From Synergistaceae bacterium (lineage in GTDB: Bacteria > Synergistota > Synergistia > Synergistales > Aminobacteriaceae), in contig JAISWV010000042.1 of the NCBI GenBank assembly GCA_031270755.1, positions 1 to 11,036 of the forward strand: 11,036 nt of DNA. The letters run 5' to 3'. Shown here one piece after another: positions 1 to 5,400 of the stretch. The notes below the pieces were generated by a model. That model made no database searches, was not told where the DNA came from, and worked only from the letters and a program-made list of their open reading frames with translations. How positions within the stretch are numbered: the first letter of the stretch is position 1; each line of letters begins with the position of its first letter. The position numbers were made by a program, and so were the translations under genes.

Positions 1-182
1 GAAAGCTCCGGCAAGGCCGGTTTTTCGCCGACCAGATCTTCGGCCAACTCGGCTCTGGGAACGTCTTGTTCGGGCAGGCTCATGCCGACACGGCCCTTTC
101 TGCTTCTTTCCCACAGCAGCCCTGCTTTGAAAACCAGGCCGCGTGCACCAAGAGCGCCAGAATCGTCAAAATGACCGCCCAT
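1..182 (-). CDS. gcvPB: Glycine dehydrogenase (decarboxylating) subunit 2, N-terminal part only
   Basis: This is the 5' end of the gene for the second half of the split P protein, cut off by the window edge after about 60 codons. In the family, this subunit carries the pyridoxal-phosphate lysine and works with GcvPA to decarboxylate glycine and load aminomethyl onto lipoyl-GcvH. The visible support is the family's N-terminal pattern, here LLWERSRKGRVG followed by MSLPEQDVP (residues 22-42). The ATG at 182-180 lies one base after the gcvPA stop, and a strong AGGAGGT ribosome site sits inside the last gcvPA codons. No other ATG, GTG or TTG occurs in frame before residue 34, so this start is well fixed. 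It gives roughly 20 more residues ahead of the conserved block than family members usually have. The catalytic part lies outside the window. Confidence 0.9.
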   Translation of the reverse strand, partial: MGGHFDDSGALGARGLVFKAGLLWERSRKGRVGMSLPEQDVPRAELAEDLVGEKPALPEL

Positions 183-183
183 A

Positions 184-1551
184 TCAGGCCACCTCCTTCA
201 GAGTCGCGAAAAACGCGAAAAATTCGTCCAAAACGTCGCGGGTATGGGCTTCGGTGGCGCAGAAGAGATAGGCGTCCCTATATCGGGGATCGTTGTATTC
301 GAGGAAGAGACCCAGCTTCAGCCCGGCGAAGAACCCTCGGGCAAGCAGTTCTTCGTGGTGCTTCTCGAAGCCTGCCGGGGCAATCATGGCGAACTCGTTG
401 AAGAACGGCGCGTCGAAAAGAGCTTTGAATCCCGCCTTTTCCAGACCGTTTTTCAGGTATACGGCCTTGTCGTGGTTGAGCTGGGCGATTTCCCTTAGGC
501 CCTCTTTGCCCGCGGTGGCCATGGTGATGGCTGCGATCAGGGCGTTGTGCCCGGAGTTCGTGCAGATGTTCGAGACGGCTTTTTCCCGGCGGATGTGCTG
601 TTCTCTGGCCGCCAGGGTCAGGACGAAGGAGCGCTGTCCGTTTTTGTCCACGGTCTCGCCCACCAGGCGTCCGGGGATGGTGCGGACGAAGTCTTTTTTA
701 CAGGCCAGCATCCCCACCCCGGGGCCGCCGAAATTATGGCCGATTCCGAAACTTTTTCCTTCCCCCGAGACGATGTCCGCCCCTTGGTTGCCGGGGTTTT
801 TCAGGAGCCCCCAGGCCATGGCCTCGGTGAAAGAGGCCACCAGAAGAGCGCCCTTGGAATGAGCAATTTCCGCCGCGGCTTTCAAGTCTTCAATGACCCC
901 TAGAAAGTTGGGGGACTGGACCACCAGGGCGGAGGCGTCGTCGGGCATCGTGGCATAGTCCGTTTTTCCGTCAGGCAGAGTTCCCAGCTCCACAAGCTCG
1001 AAGGCGGTGGGCCGAAGGTAGGTTCGCAGCACTTGGAGGTAGTGGGGGTGGTTGAGACGAGACACGGCGATTTTGGGCTTTTTCTTGACCCGGATAGCCA
1101 TCAGTACGGCCTCGGCCAGAGAACTGGCTCCGTCGTACATGGAGGCGTTGGCGATTTCCATGCCCAGCAGTCCGGCAGTCATGGTCTGGAACTCGAAGAT
1201 TGCCTGGAGCGTTCCTTGGCTGATCTCCGGCTGATAGGGGGTATAGGACGTGAGGAACTCGGAGCGGGACGCCAGGTAGGAAACGTGGGCCGGGATGCAG
1301 TGCGGGTAGGACCCCGCGCCCACGAAAGCCACCGGAGTCGCGGCTATGGGGCCACCGGCTATGGAGCTTGTAGCCCCGGCCATTTCCTCGAACTCCCGGG
1401 ACAGACACCAGTCGCTTCTCGGTTCGATGGCGATTTCCGAATCCCGCCGGATACCGGAGGGAATGGATTTGAACAGCTCTTCGACGCTTTCGACTCCAAC
1501 GACCTCCAGCATTTCCCGAAGTTCGTCGGGGGTATGGGATAGGTAGCGCAT
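184..1551 (-). CDS. gcvPA: Glycine dehydrogenase (decarboxylating) subunit 1
   Basis: This 455-residue protein is the first subunit of the two-chain P protein of the glycine cleavage system, close to the usual length of about 450. With GcvPB it forms the cytoplasmic enzyme that decarboxylates glycine and passes the aminomethyl group to lipoyl-GcvH. Highly conserved family stretches are present: FVGAGSYPHCIPAHV (residues 76-90), the block TSYTPYQPEISQGTLQAIFE (101-120), NASMYDGASSLAEA (135-148), and in the C-terminal half GRLVGETVDKNGQRSFVLTL and REQHIRREKAVSNICTN. The subunit lacks the pyridoxal-phosphate lysine, which the family places in GcvPB. It starts with ATG at 1551, four bases after the gcvH stop, with only a weak ribosome site (ATCGAG). 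Translational coupling to gcvH is therefore likely. The reading frame is intact, with no sign of decay. Confidence 0.97.
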   Translation of the reverse strand: MRYLSHTPDELREMLEVVGVESVEELFKSIPSGIRRDSEIAIEPRSDWCLSREFEEMAGATSSIAGGPIAATPVAFVGAGSYPHCIPAHVSYLASRSEFLTSYTPYQPEISQGTLQAIFEFQTMTAGLLGMEIANASMYDGASSLAEAVLMAIRVKKKPKIAVSRLNHPHYLQVLRTYLRPTAFELVELGTLPDGKTDYATMPDDASALVVQSPNFLGVIEDLKAAAEIAHSKGALLVASFTEAMAWGLLKNPGNQGADIVSGEGKSFGIGHNFGGPGVGMLACKKDFVRTIPGRLVGETVDKNGQRSFVLTLAAREQHIRREKAVSNICTNSGHNALIAAITMATAGKEGLREIAQLNHDKAVYLKNGLEKAGFKALFDAPFFNEFAMIAPAGFEKHHEELLARGFFAGLKLGLFLEYNDPRYRDAYLFCATEAHTRDVLDEFFAFFATLKEVA

Positions 1552-1555
1552 GACA

Positions 1556-1969
1556 CTACTCGATGGGGGCCAGGGTTTTCACGAAGGCGAGGTAAGCGTC
1601 GTTCTTCATCAGGCCGTCCAGCTCCTTTGGGTCCGTCATCTCCACTTCTATGATCCACCCGTCCTCGTAAGGGGAGGCGTTGACCAGCTCGGGGCTGTCG
1701 GAGAGGGCTTCGTTGACGGCCGCGATCTGCCCCGTCACGGGGGAGTTCAGGTCGCTAACGGCCTTGGTGGACTCCAGGGACCCAATGGCCGCTCCCGCGT
1801 TGGCGACGACGCCCACAGAGGGTAATTCCACGTAGACGATGTCTCCTAGGGCGCTCTGCGCGTAGTCGTCTACGCCTATCCGGGCGATATTGCCGGTTAT
1901 TTTGACCCACTCATGGGTTTGCGTATAAGCCAAATCATCTCTGATATCCAGTTCTTCCAATGCTTTCAT
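1556..1969 (-). CDS. gcvH: Glycine cleavage system H protein (lipoyl carrier)
   Basis: This small cytoplasmic carrier (137 residues, family about 125-130) shuttles the aminomethyl intermediate on a lipoyl arm between the P, T and L proteins. The N-terminal signature YTQTHEWVK is at residues 15-23 and the lipoyl attachment motif SLESTKAVSDLNSPVTG begins at residue 64, so the modified residue should be Lys69. ESTKAVSD replaces the more common ESVKA-SD, a conservative change. The ATG at 1969 has an excellent ribosome site (AAGGAGG, about 7 bases upstream), which settles the start. About 100 bases separate it from gcvT, a long gap for this operon, and that gap holds two perfect palindromes. gcvPA follows four bases after its stop. 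Confidence 0.97.
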   Translation of the reverse strand: MKALEELDIRDDLAYTQTHEWVKITGNIARIGVDDYAQSALGDIVYVELPSVGVVANAGAAIGSLESTKAVSDLNSPVTGQIAAVNEALSDSPELVNASPYEDGWIIEVEMTDPKELDGLMKNDAYLAFVKTLAPIE

Positions 1970-2009
1970 CGATATACCTCCTTAAAATAAAACTGATTCA
2001 ATTGGGATT

Positions 2010-2055
2010 CCAAAGGGTCAACGACCCTTTGGCGGAGTCTGAGGCAGAGCCTCAG
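2010..2055 (-). repeat. Pair of perfect palindromes in the gcvT-gcvH gap (REP-like element)
   Basis: Two adjacent hairpins lie between gcvT and gcvH. The first has a 10-bp perfect stem, CCAAAGGGTC at 2010-2019 and GACCCTTTGG at 2023-2032, with a 3-base loop. The second has a 7-bp perfect stem, CTGAGGC at 2039-2045 and GCCTCAG at 2049-2055, also with a 3-base loop. Six bases separate them. Neither is followed by a T-run on the minus strand, so they do not look like an ordinary intrinsic terminator. From memory, similar paired palindromes are scattered between genes in several anaerobe genomes, so a dispersed REP/BIME-like element is my preferred reading. In the transcript they could stabilise the upstream gcvT message or cause partial termination or processing. 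Confidence 0.75.
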
Positions 2056-2070
2056 GCCGTAATATCCCGG

Positions 2071-3276
2071 TCAAATTTTGACTCGCGCCGTGCGGTTCGG
2101 CCGGATGTCGGACACAATTTCCACCTCTATGGACCGGCGGGAGTCTTTCAAAGTCACCTTGCTGCCCGGCTTCAGGGGGCGGTCCACCCGGACGAACCCG
2201 CAGACCAGACCTCTGGCTTTGAAAGACGCGGGCTTATCGGGGCTTGCGACGCTGTAGATCTTGCCTTCTACTCTGCCGATGGCCATGTCGATGGCGCAGG
2301 TAGACACTGTACCGATGGAAGCGCCCTCCAGAAGAACCGAAGCCCCGTGGTTTTCGGCTTTTCGGGGGTCGAATCCGCAGAAAGGATAGGTGTACAGCGC
2401 AGGGGGATCGTCGTAGATCCCGGAGCCGATGAAGCTTTTTGTGAACCTGCCCTCTTTGTCTTGGGGGAGGGCGAAGTCCCAAGGGGTATGGACGAAGGGC
2501 CAGCTTCCGATGTCCTGATGAGAAAGGGGCAGCACGGCTCCCGTTCGCAGGGAGTCGCGGGCGGCGAGGCCGCAGGGCGTGACGTCGTTTCCCCCGGCGT
2601 CGAGGATCATGTTCCAGACGTCCAAAGTTTTGTCGTAGGGCATGACGATCTCGAACCCAACTTCGCCCGTGTAGCCCGTGCGGGAAAGCAGAACCGGGAT
2701 GTCGCCGGCAAAGGCGATTTCGGTGGCGGCGTCGGCATAGTCGCCGCGGAATTGAAAATACCGAAGCCCTTCAATGGTTCCGCGTCCCTTTTCCAGTAGT
2801 TTTTTCACGATGGCGGGGGAGGCGGGGCCCTGGAGGTCAATCTTGCTGAAGCGCCCGCTCTCGTCCTCGATGCTCACGTCTTGAAAGGTGCTGTGTTGTT
2901 CCAGATGCTGCCGCACCACCGGCCCCATGCCGGCGTTAACGATTAAAATGTACTCGTTCTCGCCGAGGTTATAGACGATGGTGTCGTCCACCACATGGCT
3001 CTGTTCGTTCAAGATCATGCTGTAGCCGCAGGCGCCGATTTTCAGATTCGTCATGTCTCGGGTCAGGCAGAGTTGAAGCAAGTTGAAAGTTTTTTTACCT
3101 TTAATACGCAAAAGATCCATGTGTCCGATGTCGAAGAGGCCGCTTTTTTCGATGACGGCCAAATGCTCTTTGACGCTGCCGGTGGAGTACCAAAGCGGCA
3201 TTTCCCATCCGCCGAAGTCCGTGAGTTCTCCTCCCAGCTCTCTATGAATCGCGTTCAACGCCGTTTTTCTAAGCAA
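2071..3276 (-). CDS. gcvT: Aminomethyltransferase, glycine cleavage T protein (divergent C-terminal part)
   Basis: This 401-residue protein transfers the methylene group from aminomethyl-lipoyl-GcvH to tetrahydrofolate and releases ammonia. The N-terminal folate-binding domain is clear: DFGGWEMPLWY (residues 20-30), EHLAV-EKSGLFDIGHM (37-53), the VVDDTIVY segment with the conserved Asp pair 97-98, and SRTGYTGEVGFEI (198-210). After CGLAARDSLR (235-244), however, the usual LYG-type segment is replaced by LPLSHQDIGSWPFVHTPWDF. This suggests a lineage-specific T-protein branch, or less likely a related aminomethyltransferase with a different acceptor. The start is TTG at 3276, with AAGGAG ending 8 bases upstream. 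An ATG that directly abuts this ribosome site is out of frame and opens only a few codons. It is the first gene after the glycine riboswitch leader. Confidence 0.93.
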   Translation of the reverse strand: MLRKTALNAIHRELGGELTDFGGWEMPLWYSTGSVKEHLAVIEKSGLFDIGHMDLLRIKGKKTFNLLQLCLTRDMTNLKIGACGYSMILNEQSHVVDDTIVYNLGENEYILIVNAGMGPVVRQHLEQHSTFQDVSIEDESGRFSKIDLQGPASPAIVKKLLEKGRGTIEGLRYFQFRGDYADAATEIAFAGDIPVLLSRTGYTGEVGFEIVMPYDKTLDVWNMILDAGGNDVTPCGLAARDSLRTGAVLPLSHQDIGSWPFVHTPWDFALPQDKEGRFTKSFIGSGIYDDPPALYTYPFCGFDPRKAENHGASVLLEGASIGTVSTCAIDMAIGRVEGKIYSVASPDKPASFKARGLVCGFVRVDRPLKPGSKVTLKDSRRSIEVEIVSDIRPNRTARVKI

Positions 3277-3451
3277 ATTTTCATCTCCTTTTCACGAAAA
3301 GACAACCACTCGGCGGGCTATACTGCCGACGAATTTCGGCATAAAATATCCCGAGGACAATAGTAAATAGTAATTGGAATAGCTTGTTTGCGAATCTTTT
3401 ACTTGAACTTGAATTGAATCGGTGTAAAGGTCACTTGTTATATAGGATAAG

Positions 3452-3545
3452 GATGTCGCATGACACAATTCCCCCTTAGGACAAATTTCCTCTGTCACGA
3501 CATCAGCAGAAAACCACAGAGTTCAGCCGTTCCAGAGTCCTGTCC
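3452..3545 (-). promoter_or_regulatory. Candidate riboswitch partner region / expression platform in the gcv leader
   Basis: Directly downstream of the glycine aptamer in the transcript, two mutually exclusive foldings are visible. Structure A has an outer stem, 3541-3545 with 3479-3483 (GGACA/TGTCC in the transcript sense), enclosing a 6-bp stem, 3516-3521 with 3490-3495 (CTCTGT/ACAGAG). Structure B is a longer hairpin, 3498-3504 with 3452-3458 (GATGTCG/CGACATC), extended by 3493-3497 with 3461-3465 (TGACA/TGTCA) across a 2-base bulge. Bases 3493-3495 are needed by both. Structure A sits where single-aptamer glycine riboswitches of type 1 carry a 'ghost aptamer'. Neither hairpin is followed by a U-run, so control by simple intrinsic termination is not apparent. 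Pairings are read by eye and no energies were computed. Confidence 0.45.
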
Positions 3546-3546
3546 G

Positions 3547-3675
3547 GGTACGATCCTTTTACCTGAGAGTTTCCATTCCGGCCATAGCTGGCTTCGAAAC
3601 TTGCCCCTTCGGCGCTTCGGTCTCCTCGATTCATCTCCAATCCACGAGGCGCAAGACCGAAGTCTCTCACGTACC
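3547..3675 (-). promoter_or_regulatory. Glycine riboswitch aptamer (single)
   Basis: The transcript of this strand carries the hallmark glycine aptamer core. P1 is GGTACG (3675-3670) pairing with CGTACC (3552-3547). It is followed by TGAGAGA, the core GCGCCGAAGGGGCAAG (3615-3600), then AAACTCTCAGGTAAAAGGA (3572-3554). A long arm pairs CTTCGGTCT with AGACCGAAG (3654-3662 with 3615-3623), with an inner CCTC/GAGG hairpin. A short GCCA-GCTA-TGGC hairpin follows the core. It lies about 20 bases downstream of the predicted start site and about 270 bases upstream of gcvT, as expected for a glycine-responsive switch that activates glycine cleavage genes. Only one aptamer is present; no second GCCGAAGG-type core follows. 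Confidence 0.96.
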
Positions 3676-3701
3676 TTTCTTTCAGGGTTATATCATGATA
3701 C

Positions 3702-3729
3702 ATTGTGGTGAATTTTTTAAATTTGTCAA
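3702..3729 (-). promoter_or_regulatory. Promoter of the gcv operon
   Basis: A perfect -35 box TTGACA (3729-3724) is followed by a 16-base A/T-rich spacer and the -10 box CACAAT (3707-3702, 4 of 6 matches). Transcription would begin near 3695, about 20 bases before the riboswitch P1 stem, which is strong positional support. The perfect palindrome TATCATGATA (3691-3700) lies over the predicted start and could be a regulator site. It may equally be incidental in an A/T-rich segment. Confidence 0.65.
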
Positions 3730-3755
3730 GAAGCAAATCGCGCCAATGTTCACAA

Positions 3756-3778
3756 TCGTAGCCTTCGTAGCCATAGCC
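3756..3778. repeat. Short direct repeats between the divergent promoters
   Basis: TCGTAGCC occurs at 3756-3763 and again at 3765-3772, followed by a partial third copy, ATAGCC (3773-3778). The 9-base period lies between the -35 boxes of the two divergent operons, where a shared regulator could bind. There is no direct evidence of binding; it may be a chance repeat. Confidence 0.4.
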
Positions 3779-3812
3779 ATTTGTTTTCTGGCCGCGAAAA
3801 TGCCCGGCGCTA

Positions 3813-3842
3813 TTGCCTGATAGCATACAAAAGGTGCATAAT
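3813..3842 (+). promoter_or_regulatory. Probable promoter of the peptidase-transporter operon
   Basis: TTGCCT (3813-3818, 4 of 6 to TTGACA), an 18-base spacer and CATAAT (3837-3842, 5 of 6 to TATAAT) form a plausible sigma-70-type promoter in an A/T-rich island. The predicted start near 3849 leaves a leader of about 105 bases before the peptidase ATG. It is back-to-back with the gcv promoter; the two -35 boxes are 83 bases apart. Confidence 0.5.
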
Positions 3843-3894
3843 ACATAATATAAGAAAACCCTAAACAGACAACGGCGTCGAGGCGGGAGCGGCG

Positions 3895-3965
3895 ATGGCC
3901 CGATGATGGGCATGGGGGTTGCCTCGGGCAAAAAGGCAAAAAGGCAAAAAATCGATGGGAGCTGA
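3895..3965 (+). other. Possible leader micro-ORFs ahead of the M20 peptidase gene
   Basis: An ATG at 3895 has a good ribosome site (GGGAG at 3885-3889, 5 bases upstream) but opens only Met-Ala-Arg before a TGA at 3904-3906. That stop overlaps ATG codons at 3903 and 3906. These begin a 20-codon lysine-rich frame (MMGMGVASGKKAKRQKIDGS) ending with TGA at 3963-3965, eleven bases inside the peptidase frame counted from its ATG at 3955. The peptidase ATG itself has only a weak ribosome site, so relay translation through these frames is conceivable. Whether the micro-ORFs are translated is inference. Confidence 0.25.
3927..3951 (+). repeat. Three tandem copies of GGCAAAAA at the peptidase start
   Basis: Perfect 8-bp units start at 3927, 3935 and 3943, ending three bases before the peptidase ATG at 3955. 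They form most of the peptidase ribosome-binding region, and the GGC groups are the only purine-rich matches there. Because 8 is not a multiple of 3, gaining or losing a unit would change the frame of upstream start codons relative to the peptidase. Confidence 0.8.
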
Positions 3966-5379
3966 ACGTGAAGTGGCCGATGTGAAACCGAAGCGACTTG
4001 AAAAGGCTTTCGACTATGTGGACAGACATTTCGACGAGATGCTGGAGGAATTGCGGAAGGTATGCTCGTACCCCAGCACGGCCGGCAACCCGGAAGGCCG
4101 CGAGGCGACCCGCCGCTGTATCGTCTCGAAAATGAAGAGCATAGGGCTCGACCCGAAAGTTTACGACGTGGAGGGAGGGAACGCGATTATCAGCGCCGAC
4201 ACGGGCGGAGAGGGGAACGCGGCTCTCCTTTTTTACAACCATTACGACGTGGTGGAGCCGGGAAAGTACGAGAACTGGAGAATAAACGACCCTTTTCACC
4301 CTCGGACAATCGACGGCAGGCTTTACGGCAGAGGGGTTTCGGACAACAAAGGGCCTCTTTACTCGCGGCTTCACGCCGTACAGGCCGTGCTGGCAACCGA
4401 GGGCAGGCTGCCGGCGAGGATAAAATTTTTGGCGGAAGGCGACGAGGAAATTTCCAGCCCGTCCCTCCATCGTTTCGCTCTGGAAAATCCTTCCCTTTTC
4501 CGAGAAATGACGAAAGCCGACGTCTGCATTTGGGAGAGCGGACGCAACGACGACGCGGGGCGTATGTGGCTCAGGCTGGGAGTGCGGGGAAGCGCGGCTT
4601 TCGACCTGCGCGTCGAGACCTCGGACACCGACGTTCACGGCCGCATGGGAGCCATCGTCCCCAGCGCATCCTGGCGCCTGGTGTGGGCGCTGGCATCGCT
4701 GAAGACCCCGGACGAGCGGATCGCGATAGAGGGGTTTTACGATGGAATCGAGCCGCCAAACGAGGCGGACTTGGAAGTGCTGCGCGTCTTCCCCTACGAC
4801 GAAGAGGGGTTCAGGAAAAAAGTGGGATTCCGGGACTACGTCAAAGGAGCCGCCGGCGAAGAGCTGAAGCGCCGGATCTACATGGAGCCGTCCATGTCCA
4901 TCTGCGGCCTGGAATCTGGAGAAGTCCACAGCGGCGTGCGGGGTATCGTCCCTCACAAAGCCTATGCCCGCATCAGCTTTTACCTCGTGCCCAACCAGGA
5001 CCCCTCGAAGCTGATGGGAGCGCTCCGCCGCCATCTCGACCGGCAGGGATTTACAGACGTGGAAATCGAGATGGCTGGCGGCGTCAACCGTCCTGTGCGC
5101 ACCCCGGTGGATACGCCCTTCAGGTACCGGGCCTGCCGTGTAGCGGAATCCGTGCTGGACAAGCCCATGGTGGTGGAGCTGACGCAGTTGGGGGCGGGGC
5201 CTGCCGACGTCTTTCGCGACGCCTGGCCTCAAATGCCCATAGCGGGTATCGGTCCCAGCCATCCCGGCGGCAACCATCATTCGCCCGACGAAAACCTGAT
5301 CGTCGAGGACTACAAAAAGGCGATCAAATACCTGATAGCGCTGTTCCGCTCTTACGAGCGGGACGTGGCTCGAACATAA
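3955..5379 (+). CDS. M20-family zinc metallopeptidase (dipeptidase/deacylase type)
   Basis: This predicted cytoplasmic di-zinc hydrolase of 474 residues belongs to the DapE/ArgE/carboxypeptidase G2 family. All catalytic positions are visible: NHYD with His96 and Asp98, GRGVSDNKG with bridging Asp130, EGDEE with general base Glu164 and ligand Glu165, the ligand Glu194 in CIWESG, and the final ligand His442 in GGNHHSPDENL. A dimerisation domain lies between (about 205-365), including DVHGRMGAIVPSASWRLVWALASL. No signal peptide is seen. The start is uncertain. ATG 3955 has a weak ribosome site. An in-frame TTG at 3919 adds 12 residues and a GTG at 3973 removes six. Homology-like sequence begins only at RLEKAFDYVDRHFDEM. 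It leads the dipeptide-transporter operon, with 21 bases before the next gene, so hydrolysis of imported peptides is the likely role. Exact substrate is unknown; an N-acyl amino acid is the main alternative. Confidence 0.93.
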   Translation: MGAEREVADVKPKRLEKAFDYVDRHFDEMLEELRKVCSYPSTAGNPEGREATRRCIVSKMKSIGLDPKVYDVEGGNAIISADTGGEGNAALLFYNHYDVVEPGKYENWRINDPFHPRTIDGRLYGRGVSDNKGPLYSRLHAVQAVLATEGRLPARIKFLAEGDEEISSPSLHRFALENPSLFREMTKADVCIWESGRNDDAGRMWLRLGVRGSAAFDLRVETSDTDVHGRMGAIVPSASWRLVWALASLKTPDERIAIEGFYDGIEPPNEADLEVLRVFPYDEEGFRKKVGFRDYVKGAAGEELKRRIYMEPSMSICGLESGEVHSGVRGIVPHKAYARISFYLVPNQDPSKLMGALRRHLDRQGFTDVEIEMAGGVNRPVRTPVDTPFRYRACRVAESVLDKPMVVELTQLGAGPADVFRDAWPQMPIAGIGPSHPGGNHHSPDENLIVEDYKKAIKYLIALFRSYERDVART

Positions 5380-5400
5380 AAACGAAAGAGGTGTAAAAGT

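Noticed and set aside
1960..2799. A 279-codon plus-strand frame opposite gcvT
   Set aside because: It is a shadow of gcvT. Its start lies in the palindromic gap, with no ribosome site and no family resemblance.
3292..3498. A 68-codon minus-strand frame (GTG start) in the gcv leader
   Set aside because: It has no ribosome site, an unremarkable composition, and overlaps the candidate riboswitch hairpin. It is more likely leader RNA than a gene.
3452..3546. A second, tandem glycine aptamer
   Set aside because: The conserved core (GCCGAAGGGGCAA and CTCTCAGG elements) is absent downstream of the first aptamer; only simple stems remain.
3503..3931. A 142-codon minus-strand frame across the riboswitch and promoters
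   Set aside because: Nearly its whole length is explained by the glycine aptamer and the divergent promoters, and it has no protein motif.
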